This document shows, piece by piece, positions 9,847 through 18,685 of a stretch of DNA of 64,000 nucleotides. The stretch spans positions 1,488,001-1,552,000 of the forward strand of contig CP067379.1 of assembly GCA_019565575.1 (NCBI GenBank). The letters are read 5' to 3'. The stretch's first letter is position 1. Each line of letters starts with the position of its first letter. The notes under the pieces were generated by a model. It saw nothing but the letters and a program-made list of their open reading frames with translations. It did not search any database and was not told where the DNA came from. The DNA comes from Flavobacterium covae. Lineage in GTDB: Bacteria; Bacteroidota; Bacteroidia; Flavobacteriales; Flavobacteriaceae. The translations under genes were made by a program, and so were the position numbers.

Positions 9847-10038
9847 GACCTTGTAGCTTAAAAGGAAAAGCCTATAGAAAAATTAACGCACTATAGAGTT
9901 TACGGATATTCCGGTTAGACCTGCGCGGACTAATGGGTAGAATTTACAGAAGCACCGAAATTGTTAGGGAAAGTAGGGAAGCGTATTTAGAGCCGTAATG
10001 CCCGAGAGGGAATGTGAGTTCGAATCTCACCAAGGTTA
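9847..10038 (+). ncRNA. tRNA-like RNA with a large insert, directly upstream of rtcB
   Basis: The ends pair like a tRNA acceptor stem: GACCTTG (9847-9853) with CAAGGTT (10031-10037), with A at 10038 as discriminator and no encoded CCA. TA follows, then a D-arm (GCTT 9856-9859 with AAGC 9868-9871; loop AAAAGGAA has the GG pair). A 6-bp arm CTATAG/CTATAG (9872-9877, 9891-9896) has an oversized 13-nt loop in place of a 7-nt anticodon loop. A canonical T-arm lies at 10014-10030 (GTGAG-TTCGAAT-CTCAC). Between them is about 115 nt with stems TTACGG/CCGTAA (9900-9905, 9993-9998) and ATTCCGGT/ACCGAAAT (9908-9915, 9954-9961), plus a hairpin CCC-GAGA-GGG (10001-10010). It cannot be an ordinary tRNA. 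The likely class is a tRNA-mimic (compare bacterial Y RNAs near RtcB) or an RNA substrate or regulator. Confidence 0.65.
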
Positions 10039-10049
10039 CAGATAAAAAA

Positions 10050-11482
10050 AATGAAATAGTGGAGACTAGAAAAATAAACGGAAATGATTTACTTAAATTA
10101 GGATACCAGTCAGGTCCAACTTTAGGAGTTGCTCTAAAAATAAATAAAAAGAGATTAGGGTTTACACATGAAGAAATGATTGAAAAATATAAAAAGGTTT
10201 TAGAGGCACCAGAAAATTATTTAGACGATAAAAACTTTAGCAAATTAGCTTCTGCTTTAATCGAACAAATGAATGAAAAGCCTGAAGATTTTATTACCCT
10301 AAATTCTAATCCAAATGCCTTTGCGCTTTATGGAGAAAAACATATAGAGGACGGAGCAAAGCAACAAATGGAAAACGCTATGAAGCTTCCTGTTACTGTG
10401 GCTGGCGCCTTAATGCCTGATGCGCATCAAGGTTACGGATTGCCAATAGGTGGAGTGCTAGCTACAAAAAACGCAATTATTCCTTATGGAGTAGGAGTCG
10501 ATATAGGTTGTAGAATGGCATTGTCTATTTATGATATTCCTGAATGGTATTATTATGAAAATGAAGCAAAATTTAAAAGAGAATTAATTGCTCATTCTAA
10601 ATTTGGTGCGGGTCACGGTTATCATGGTCAATATAAGAGTGATCATTTGGTTTTAGAGAACAAAGCTTTTAATGAAAATGTTTTTCTAAATACTCTCAAA
10701 GATAAAGCATGGTCTCAATTAGGAACCTCGGGAGGTGGTAATCATTTTGTCGAGTTTGGAATAATAGAATTTGAAAAAGAGGACCTTGATTTAAAAATTC
10801 CAAAAGGGAAATACGTTGCATTACTGACACATTCAGGGTCAAGAGGTTTTGGAGCAACTATTGCAGGTCATTACACCAAAATAGCAAAACAAGTATGTAA
10901 ACTGCCACATGAAGCTCAAAATTTAGCTTATTTAGATTTAAATTCTGAATTAGGTCAAGAATATTGGATTGCTATGAATTTAGCTGGTGATTACGCATCA
11001 GCTTGCCATGAAATTATACATGATAAAATGAAAAAAGCGTTAGGAGCAGTTACTTTAGCAAAAATTGAAAATCATCATAATTTTGCTTGGAAAGAAATTT
11101 ATAACGGAGAAGAAGTTATTGTTCATCGAAAAGGAGCAACACCAGCTGGAAAAATGTGATGGGAATTATTCCAGGAAGCATGACAGCACCAGGGTTTTTG
11201 GTTAGAGGAAAAGGAGAAGAAAAAGCTATTAATTCGGCATCTCATGGTGCAGGAAGACAAATGAGTCGAACCCAAGCCATTAAAAATATTACAAGAAATG
11301 ATATGCAAACCATTTTAAAAGATCATGGTGTAACCCTTATTGGAGCAGGATTAGATGAAGCACCTATGGCGTATAAAGATATTCATCAAGTAATGGTATC
11401 ACAACAAGATTTAGTAGATGTGGTTGCAAAATTTGTGCCTAAAATGGTTCGTATGGCTGATGATGGGAGTAAAGAAGATTAG
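10050..11482 (+). CDS. rtcB: RtcB-family RNA 3'-phosphate ligase
   Basis: RtcB joins RNA 3'-phosphate or 2',3'-cyclic phosphate ends to 5'-OH ends using GTP and Mn2+. Motifs in order: GVDIGCRMA (metal Cys), SGGGNHFVEFG, HSGSRGFG, HHNFAW, HRKGATPAGK, GIIPGSMTAPG and SHGAGRQMSR (the His that is guanylylated in studied RtcBs). The frame breaks at about 11155: GGAAAAATGTGA lacks one A against GKNVMGI. The open frame runs upstream through the T-arm of the RNA, so the start is uncertain. ATG at 10050 would be in frame if one A is missing in ATGAAATAG; GTG at 10062 is the alternative. Overall about 477 residues. Confidence 0.88.
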
Positions 11483-11854
11483 AAAATAAGATTAACTTGT
11501 TTTTCTGGAAGTAAATTTATACACTTGATTTAAGTCGGAGCAATAAACTATATGACATCCTTGTATGAATTAAAAACAACGTTTTATATCATATCAAAAA
11601 TGATAACTTAAAACTTTGCATCATCATCATGCTACAAAGAGAAATTTTACCTTTGAAATTTTTTATTTATAACGGTATAAGTGTTGTAATCAAAAACGTT
11701 CTTTTAATCTACATTTATATTCAACGTCATTTTACTATATTTTTTCTTAAGATATAGTCTAAAAAAACTTTTTATTTATAAAAAATGCTGTGAAATAAAA
11801 TAAATTTACGCAGTATTTTTTAAATTAAAAACTTATAAATATTTTTATAACAAA
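11483..11854. other. Gene-free stretch before the type VI island
   Basis: About 370 bp of AT-rich sequence without a credible reading frame. I see no clear terminator for rtcB. Confidence 0.5.
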
Positions 11855-11888
11855 AACTTGTTTTTATAAAACAAGTTTACTATATTTG
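11855..11888 (+). promoter_or_regulatory. Flavobacterial promoter with embedded palindrome, upstream of tssD
   Basis: TTG (11858-11860), 20 nt, then TATATTTG (11881-11888) fits the Bacteroidota promoter TTG...TAnnTTTG. A perfect 10-bp inverted repeat, AACTTGTTTT (11855-11864) and AAAACAAGTT (11868-11877), overlaps the -33 element and fills the spacer. That is where a repressor would block polymerase. Transcription would start near 11895, about 185 bp before tssD. Confidence 0.6.
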
Positions 11889-11939
11889 AGTTAATCATAT
11901 TTCCATAAATGGTTATTATTATTAAAAACAAAATATGTT

Positions 11940-12059
11940 ATGAAAGCACAAAAACCAAACGATCCTACTCAAATTGGTTATTACCTAACAAAACCCACCC
12001 CCAAATCATTTTTTAACCTACTCTATACCTTTATAGGTATATCCTTATGTATTTCTTAA
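11940..12059 (+). CDS. 39-residue leader peptide candidate upstream of tssD
   Basis: A short frame from ATG to TAA between the promoter and tssD. The product starts MKAQKPNDPTQIGYY and has a hydrophobic C-terminal half (LLYTFIGISLCIS). It ends 20 bp before the tssD start. I do not recognise it. It could be a small membrane peptide, a translated leader, or chance; no strong ribosome-binding site is visible, as is usual in this phylum. Confidence 0.3.
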   Translation: MKAQKPNDPTQIGYYLTKPTPKSFFNLLYTFIGISLCIS

Positions 12060-12079
12060 TTTTTTAAATATTTATAATT

Positions 12080-12466
12080 ATGTCATTTAAAACAAAATTA
12101 GCAGTAGCAGGAAAAGAGTACACAGTATTAAATGTAAACTACGGTTTATTTCAAGAAACAGACGCAACGGGTAGACCTTCTACTGTAACTAGAGGAGGAA
12201 AAATTGAATTAACAATTGAAGGTACTGCAGACACTTCATTCTTCGAGTGGATGACCAACTCATTTGAAAGAAAAGACGGAAGTGTAAAATTCTTTAAAAG
12301 AGACAGCGAAGCAGTTCTAAAAGAATTAAAATTTTCAGAAGCTTACGTAGTAAAATTCAGAGAAAACTTTGATTCAACAGGCGTAAATCCGTTAACAGAA
12401 ACCTTTACCATTTCAGCTAAAAAGATTGAACTAGGTTCAGGAGCTTACGAAAACGAATGGGTATAA
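12080..12466 (+). CDS. tssD: Type VI secretion tube protein TssD (Hcp), copy 1
   Basis: A 128-residue Hcp-fold protein of the Bacteroidota type VI system (T6SS-iii). It begins MSFKTKLAVAGKEYTVLNVNY, with the typical ATGRPSTVTRGGKIELTIEG strand and the FFEWMTNSFERKDG segment. Hexamers stack to form the tube that is pushed into target cells. It follows a good promoter and is closed by an intrinsic terminator, so it can be expressed apart from the vgrG unit. Uninterrupted. Confidence 0.88.
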   Translation: MSFKTKLAVAGKEYTVLNVNYGLFQETDATGRPSTVTRGGKIELTIEGTADTSFFEWMTNSFERKDGSVKFFKRDSEAVLKELKFSEAYVVKFRENFDSTGVNPLTETFTISAKKIELGSGAYENEWV

Positions 12467-12623
12467 TCCCTTCAAAAAGGCGTTCCCTAAAAGCAACTTT
12501 TTAACCCCCAGTTCTTTGTTACTTTCCATAAGGAAATGACATTGGCTAGATCAATCATTGTATTACCCCTAGGTTTTACACCGGTCAACCCTAGTCTAAA
12601 AAGAACTCCATTAAATGATAGTT

Positions 12624-12648
12624 GCGATCTTTTGGGATCGCCTTTTTC
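12624..12648 (+). terminator. Intrinsic terminator after tssD copy 1
   Basis: GCGATC (12624-12629), loop TTTTGG, GATCGC (12636-12641), then CTTTTTC. It separates tssD copy 1 from copy 2. Confidence 0.75.
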
Positions 12649-12687
12649 TTTTTTCTTTCAAATAAACAACCCTAAAAACAAATAAAC

Positions 12688-13078
12688 ATGTCCTTTTTAG
12701 CTAAATTAGAACTAGACGGAAACACCTATAACATACTCAGTTGCGACTATAATTTTACACAACAAATAGACGCTACAGGAAAACCCGAAGGAATGCCTCA
12801 AGGAGGCGAAATTAATATCCGTATAGAAAGCAACGGAAAATCCAACCTATTACAATGGATGCTCGACCACAGTCAAACCAAAAACGGTACCATTACATTC
12901 TTTAGAAGAGATGCCATGAGCAAACTACAAGAGTTAAAATTTGAAAAAAGCCTATTGTGTTTCCTTTTCCGAATACTTTGATGCTCAAAACAACGAACCG
13001 CTACAAATAGCCCTACGCCTAATGGCCAAACGATTTGTTCTAAACGAAGCTACACACGAAAAGAAATGGAAAGATTAA
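12688..13078 (+). CDS. tssD: Type VI tube protein TssD (Hcp), copy 2 (frame-broken)
   Basis: The rebuilt protein is about 130 residues and clearly related to copy 1 (FLAKLELDGNTYNILSCDY, DATGKPEGMPQGGEINIRI, LLQWMLDHSQTKNGTITF). One extra A near 12946 (GAAAAAAGCC) moves the frame; the shifted frame reads AYCVSFSEYFDAQNNEP and ends ATHEKKWKD at 13078. It lies 25 bp before vgrG and is probably co-transcribed with it, so it may be the tube or cap partner specific to this spike. Confidence 0.8.
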
Positions 13079-13103
13079 ACAACAACTAAACAACACACAC
13101 GCT

Positions 13104-15025
13104 ATGGATACTTATAACAGTGACTACGGAAGACTCAATCATCCTGATGATATAGCACAATACGCCTCATTACGTTCCTTTAAAGACTTTTTAGCCGACA
13201 AATCCAGTCCATTAGTCTACTGCACCCTTACCATAGAAGGCAAATCCTTCCTAGAAAAATCCCATTTTAACCTACAATTCCATCAAAAAACCAACGAACA
13301 CGACACCTTTACCCTAGATACCCGTGCCGATTCCCTAGACAATGAAGAAGCCTACATCATGGAAAATTCTAAAAATTATCTAGGAAAAACCATACACATC
13401 CACCTGCACCGATTTGGAGAAATAAAACAAACCTTTACAGGCATTATAACCCATTTAAACCTTTTAAAAAAAGACGGTTACGGTAGGCTATATATTACAG
13501 GACACGCTCCTACCATTATGTTAGAACAAGGACTTGAATCCCAAAGTTTTGAAAACAAAACCCTAGAAGAAATCTTTCAAGACATAACCGCCCAATACCC
13601 CAAAGACACCCTTCATACCATTGTCCGAAACAACAACACCCAAAATGTGTTGCCTTACACCGTACAATACAACCAAACAGATTATCAATTTTTACAACAA
13701 CTTGCCATACGCTATGGCGAATACCTGTATTACAATGGACAGAGCCTAGTGTTAGGCAACAAAGTAGGCCCTAAAATCATAAACCTAGACGAAAGTGTAG
13801 ACCTAGTACACGTATCCTTTGAAATATCAGTAAAACCACAACAATTTACCTACACCACCTACGATGTAGAATCAGGCACCAGCCTACAACGAGATAGCGC
13901 CTCGGCTCAATTACAAAACAAAGTCAACCCCTATCAACAAGTAGCCCTAAAAGCCTCAAAAAACGTATTCCATAAAAAACCCAACAAACTCCACAACCCC
14001 ACGGGTATCAACAACCGAACCGATAGAGAGTTACAAGATGCCGTACGAAAACAAAAAGAACTCAGAGAAAACCTGATGATCGTAAAAGGCAAAAGCAAAG
14101 ACCCCCAACTCAAACAAGGCGATCTAACCAAACTAGTTGATATAAACGACCGCCCTATGGAAACCTATCGCATCATAGAAATTCAACATTTTCATGATGG
14201 CAATAGCTATTACAACGAGTTCGTAGCCATTCCCGATTTATGGACCCCTCCTTATTTTGACGACAACACCTATCCTAATTGCGAAGAACAAACTGCACGG
14301 GTAGTAGACAACAACGATCCTATGAGCATGGGGCGTATACGCGTACAATTTCCATGGCAAGAAAGAAAAAACCAAAAAACCCCATGGATTCGCCTAATAC
14401 AACCCCACTCAGGAGCAGGCAAAGGATTTCATTTTATCCCCGAAATAGGCGAAGAAGTCCTTGTAGGTTTTGAAAGCGGCAATGCGGAAAAACCTTTTGT
14501 ACTAGGCACTCATTATAACGGAAGCGAAACCAGTGGGTATCATACTAGCGGCAATGATGTAAAAGCCATTCATACCCGATCTGGAACTAAAATTATTCTA
14601 AACGATGCCCAAGGTTCTGTTTTTATAGAGGATCCTAGTGGCAACACTTGGACGATGGACGGTCATGGGAATATTAATGTGAATGCGCCAAAAAACATGA
14701 TCATTACCGCAGGCGAAGATATGATTATTAATGTAGGCAAAAACATGAGCACAACTGTTGGTATGAATATCTCCGAAAGCGCAGGAATCAACAAAAACGA
14801 AACCATTGGAGCCATGAAAAATACTACAGTTGCAATGGATATGATGACGATAGTAACAGGTAAGTTGACGGAAGTTATTCAAGGAGATGTGCATAGTGAG
14901 ACTAAAAAGGCAAAACCTCCGTCAGCTCAGATAAAGGAATGGATATAACAAGTACAAAAAATTTAAATAAACATTCAGGCGAAGAAGTTCAAATAAATTC
15001 AGCTAATAAATCTAAGCAATATTAA
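13104..15025 (+). CDS. vgrG: Type VI secretion spike protein VgrG (TssI)
   Basis: About 640 residues after rebuilding. Residues 1-380 are the gp27-like base, 390-470 the gp5 OB-fold (ARVVDNNDPMSMGRIRVQFPW, IGEEVLVGFESGN), and 480-610 a beta-helix needle with repeats such as NMSTTVGMN and ISESAGINKN. VgrG tips the Hcp tube and carries effectors. Near 14915 the frame shifts; the shifted frame continues to LNKHSGEEVQINSANKSKQY and stops at 15025, 2 bp before the effector ATG. The VgrG fragment at 20809 has a homologous tail, which supports the rebuild. C-rich codon usage (many CCC and CTA codons) differs from the flanks. Confidence 0.9.
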
Positions 15026-15027
15026 TT

Positions 15028-16578
15028 ATGAGTAGAACTAGAATTGTTGGAGGGAAAATTACAGAAATTGTTGGAGGTGAATATAACATTTATTCTGAAG
15101 GACCTATTACTTTAACTTCTTTAGAAGGAAGTGTTAATATAACGGCAAGACAAGGAATTACACACGGAAATCCAGGAACTGCTCCTACAGTTAGCAAAAT
15201 AACCACCGAATGTATTGTTGAGTTTAGAACAAAACAAGACGGCAGTTATACCGGACAATTTGGTTTTGACTGGTTGCGTGAAGATGATAATGGTTTAACA
15301 ACAGAAGCTAAGTACTACGATTGTTTAGAAAATGGTTATGAAGCCCCTAATGGGAGAGCTCCACATAGAGATGTAAACACTGAATACGAATCTAAAGACG
15401 AAGCCTTTAAGGCACTACAAAAAGAATACAATAAAATACCTATTGATATAATTCCTAGACCAGCAACTGTACCGTTTACAAAAGATTATTTTGTTCCTTA
15501 CCTAAACCTATTCCCCAAACCGTATAGTGACGCAGCAACAGTCCCTACGGGTATGCCAAAACCTCCTTTTGAAGCAGAACTCCGCACACTAGTAGAAGTA
15601 GGCGGAACAGACGAGCCTGACCAAATAAGAATAGTTTTTGACAAACGTTATTTTGAAATAAATGGCAAAGACGGAAGCGATGCAAATCCTGTATTAATCA
15701 GCGACAAAGCACTTGGAGCAAAACGTGAAGCTACTGCCGATACCATAAAAATAAAATGTATTGAGGGATTTACAACAAAACAAGAAATAAAAGTTTTTGT
15801 TTACCCTAAAGGTACACTTGCAAAACCTGTAGCTGAACAAATTTTTGCCCGTAAATTGGCTGGCGAGATTATTGTATTACCTAATAAGAATACAACAGGA
15901 CAAAATGCAGTGAAAAATATTAAAGAACAAAAGTTTGTGTTTATCAATGTAAAAACAAATATAAATGGAAGTATAAAAATTGGAAGTTCAAAGTTAATTG
16001 ACAAAATAAACTTACAAAATGCTTTATACCAATCATTAGTATTTGGGTATTTTGAAGAATATTCAGACTCCAATGGTATAAATTTATTTGATTTATCTAC
16101 TGATTCAGACTTTAAAAATGGAGGTAGATATATCGATACTAATGGCAATATGAACCAAGATAAATCAACATTTCACTCAAGAATAAAACACCTCTTTCTC
16201 TCTTTAAAAGACACAAATGGAAGTCCCATAAACAGTAAATACAGAGATTATTTTACATTTTTTATGTTCGATGTAGACAGTTATGATGGTGCTCCTGGAC
16301 AAGTAGAAAGTGTAGCAATTAAAAATGTCGTAGTTTTTGAAGGCGCAAATGGAAGATGGCCTACCACTTGTGTTCATGAAGGATTACATGGAATGGGACT
16401 TTATCATTCTCATGATGATAGAAGTACAGCTGCGATTGCTAATCATACAGCAATTCAGATGAATAAAAAATTTGTTTATACTAAATTCAAAACAGATAAT
16501 TTAATGTCTTATAATACTAGAAGTAGGAAGACTACATGGCAGTGGCAGTGGGAAATTATCAAATCTAATACTAAATAA
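15028..16578 (+). CDS. Type VI effector with C-terminal zinc metalloprotease domain
   Basis: A 516-residue protein starting 2 bp after vgrG. Residues 1-45 form a repetitive beta module (GKITEIVGGEYNIYSEG) shared with the effectors at 21284 and 26334. Around residues 60-95 is an FRTKQDGSYTGQFGFDWLRE region also found at 26334. The C-terminal 180 residues are a peptidase: HEGLHGMGLYHSH gives HExxHxxGxxH and NLMSYN is a Met-turn, the metzincin arrangement. There is no secretion signal, which fits delivery on VgrG. The lipoprotein genes that follow are the likely immunity genes. The domain calls are read directly; target and toxicity are inference. Confidence 0.75.
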   Translation: MSRTRIVGGKITEIVGGEYNIYSEGPITLTSLEGSVNITARQGITHGNPGTAPTVSKITTECIVEFRTKQDGSYTGQFGFDWLREDDNGLTTEAKYYDCLENGYEAPNGRAPHRDVNTEYESKDEAFKALQKEYNKIPIDIIPRPATVPFTKDYFVPYLNLFPKPYSDAATVPTGMPKPPFEAELRTLVEVGGTDEPDQIRIVFDKRYFEINGKDGSDANPVLISDKALGAKREATADTIKIKCIEGFTTKQEIKVFVYPKGTLAKPVAEQIFARKLAGEIIVLPNKNTTGQNAVKNIKEQKFVFINVKTNINGSIKIGSSKLIDKINLQNALYQSLVFGYFEEYSDSNGINLFDLSTDSDFKNGGRYIDTNGNMNQDKSTFHSRIKHLFLSLKDTNGSPINSKYRDYFTFFMFDVDSYDGAPGQVESVAIKNVVVFEGANGRWPTTCVHEGLHGMGLYHSHDDRSTAAIANHTAIQMNKKFVYTKFKTDNLMSYNTRSRKTTWQWQWEIIKSNTK

Positions 16579-16579
16579 T

Positions 16580-17621
16580 ATGTATAAATTGATTATAATA
16601 TCACTACTATTTAATATAATAGGATGCAAAAGTCAGGAAACTAAACAGAAATTGATGAACAATATTGATAATGATATGGAATATTTTGACATAAAGAAAT
16701 TTGATGAAAATAAAAAAATGGAGAATATTATTTTAAAACAAATGATGACACAGAAATAAGACAGATAGGACCATTAAATGATAAAACCTATAACGAAATT
16801 GGGAAAAATACAACTTCGAAATACGGATATTTTAAAATTTTCCATCCGAATTTACGATTAAAAGAAATAGGGAAAGAATTTTTTAATATGCCCGTAGGTA
16901 CAAATAAAGTATATGATGAAAATGGTAAGTTAATCAAAGAAACAAATCGAGATTTACCCTATAATTTTTCAATTCAAGATTTAATAAATAAAATGCAAAA
17001 GGAATATAAAATTGATATTTTAGATATAAAACAAACTAAAAGTGTTTTTAGATACGTCGAAAAAGAAAAAGTAAAATTGCCTTTGTATGAAGTTTGGTGC
17101 TATAATCAAAAAAACGATCTTAAATTAATTTGTTATATCATAAACGGTACAACAGGAGAAACTATTTACGTTGGAGAAAGATTTATAGAAGGCAAGCAAG
17201 GAAGCTTACTTGATCAATACTTAAATTCTAAAAAAACTAAATTTCTTGCCCTAACAGCTAATAGTAGATATGCAAATCATTTTATTGTTTTTTGCTTTGC
17301 AGAATTGCCTTATGATATGGTCGTTTTTCCAAGTGGTTATTCAGGAACATTAGGTCAGGTGCAATATATAGGCAAAAAAATGTATGTTTATTTAAAATTA
17401 GAAATGATTATACACTAAATCACGAAGACCTTTACGGATTAGGATTATTTCATACTCATAAAGATGGAACCATAACCAATAAAAATCAGAAATTTGTTTA
17501 TACTAAATTCAAAACGACAAATATTATGTCGTATGCAAGTGCTTCGGCAGGATTTCCTGCTAATACAAAAGTAACTACTTGGCATTGGCAATGGAAAATT
17601 GTAAAATCTAATGTACAGTAA
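16580..17621 (+). pseudogene. Immunity-type lipoprotein joined to a decayed metalloprotease end
   Basis: The start is a lipoprotein signal (MYKLIIISLLFNIIGC). The body reads MEYFDIKKFDENK ... YDENGKLIKE ... INGTTGETI, the PepSY-like lipoprotein pattern of this island. After TGETI it continues without a stop into GERFIEGKQGSLLDQYLNS and a protease C-terminus. Frames shift near 16720 (A tract) and near 17378 (A7 here, A8 in the copy at 19056). The zinc site reads HEDLYGLGLFHTH: the second His is Tyr, so this copy should be inactive as a protease. It is nearly identical over its last 470 bp to 19647-20108. Confidence 0.65.
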
Positions 17622-17622
17622 G

Positions 17623-18271
17623 ATGAGAAAAAAGTGTATTGTTTGTAATACTGACATTTAATACAATTAGTTGTAAAAGTCAAAAAAGAGAAGAAATAAT
17701 CAAAACTAGTAAAAAAGATTCTATGGAATATTTTGATGTTAAAAATTATGAAGATCTAAAAAAAGACCCATTTTTTGTCTCATATGGTTATTATTATGAT
17801 ATCAATGAAAATAAAATTCAAGTTTATAGTAATACTGGAGAAAAAGGTTTTATTAAAAGAATAACGAAAAAAAACTCACCTTTTGTGCAGGTTTTTTCTT
17901 TTCATCCTAATGGAAAATTACAATTGAAAGCAATGGAGTTCTATTCATTTAGGGTTGAAATTGATAAATTGTATGATGAAACAGGTAAATTAATAAAAGA
18001 GATTAATAATGATTTGCCATACAAATTTTCTGTAGATGATTTACGAGAAAAAATCAAGAAGGAGTATGATGTAGATATTGTGTCTGATTATAGAGACAGT
18101 GACCCTACTTTGATATTTGTAAATCGCTGGTTGGGATATAAAAATGATGTGGGAGTTTATAAAAAAGATGTCCCAATGTATCAAGTCAGTTTTTGGAAAA
18201 AAGAGGGAAAAAGATTATTAGAAATAAACGCAACTACAGGAGAAACTATTACCAATAAAGTATTACAATAA
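17623..18271 (+). CDS. PepSY-like lipoprotein, probable immunity protein
   Basis: The rebuilt start MRKSILFV..FNTISC is a lipoprotein signal; one extra A in AGAAAAAAGTG breaks the frame near 17630. The body (about 215 residues) has KKDSMEYFDVKNYE, then YDETGKLIKEINNDLPYKFS, a helix DLREKIKKEYDVDI, and a last strand ending EINATTGETI. That helix-strand-strand layout with a terminal (D/N)AxTGE resembles PepSY domains, which inhibit metallopeptidases. It starts 1 bp after the protease fragment. A role in neutralising the metalloprotease toxins is inference. Confidence 0.6.
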
Positions 18272-18665
18272 ATGATAAAGTACTTACTCTTATTTATTTT
18301 TAATCTTTCAATATATGGACAAAAGGTTATTATTGGAAAGTCATATAAAGCACAAATTGCTGCCAGTTGCAAACAATATAATGATGGTGGTGGTTGTATG
18401 ATTTATGATTATTGTACACTTACATTTAACAAAACTGGAAGTAATAGTAAACTTTAGTTCAGAAGAATACTGTACACCTAATAATGTTGTAAATAAAAAA
18501 TCAATTAACGAAAAGCATTATTCATATCGTATAAAGAACAATACAATTATTATTAAAAACTTTAATGAATATGGCAATTTATACTATAAAGGCAATAAAC
18601 TAATTGGTAAAAAAGAAATGAATTACAAAGAGTTTGTACCATTAATTTTCAACAAAATTGAATAG
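18272..18665 (+). CDS. Small secreted protein, possible immunity protein (frame-broken)
   Basis: About 130 residues after rebuilding. The N-terminus MIKYLLLFIFNLSIYGQ is a signal peptide. The frame breaks at 18435-18441 (CTGGAAG); reading CTGAAG instead gives a continuous TFNKTEVIVNFSSEEYC. I do not recognise the family. It begins directly after the stop of the preceding lipoprotein and precedes another protease end, so by position it is a candidate immunity protein. Confidence 0.5.
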
Positions 18666-18685
18666 TCTAAAAATATGATGTATGT

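Noticed and set aside
9847..10038. Group I intron in a tRNA
   Set aside because: The conserved group I core elements are not visible and the anticodon-like arm pairs locally, so no exon halves are interrupted at that point.
10014..10049. GTG at 10014 as the start of RtcB
   Set aside because: It lies inside the T-arm of the tRNA-like RNA, and the added residues (SSNLTKVTDK) do not resemble RtcB N-termini. A lost A after ATG at 10050 explains the open frame better.
12946..12980. Phase variation by the A6 tract in tssD copy 2
   Set aside because: The tract is short, and similar breaks occur across the window in genes that cannot be phase-variable.
14598..14894. His-rich minus-strand frame inside vgrG
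   Set aside because: It mirrors the repeated Met/Asn codons of the VgrG needle on the other strand and recurs at every VgrG tail; it is a shadow and not a gene.
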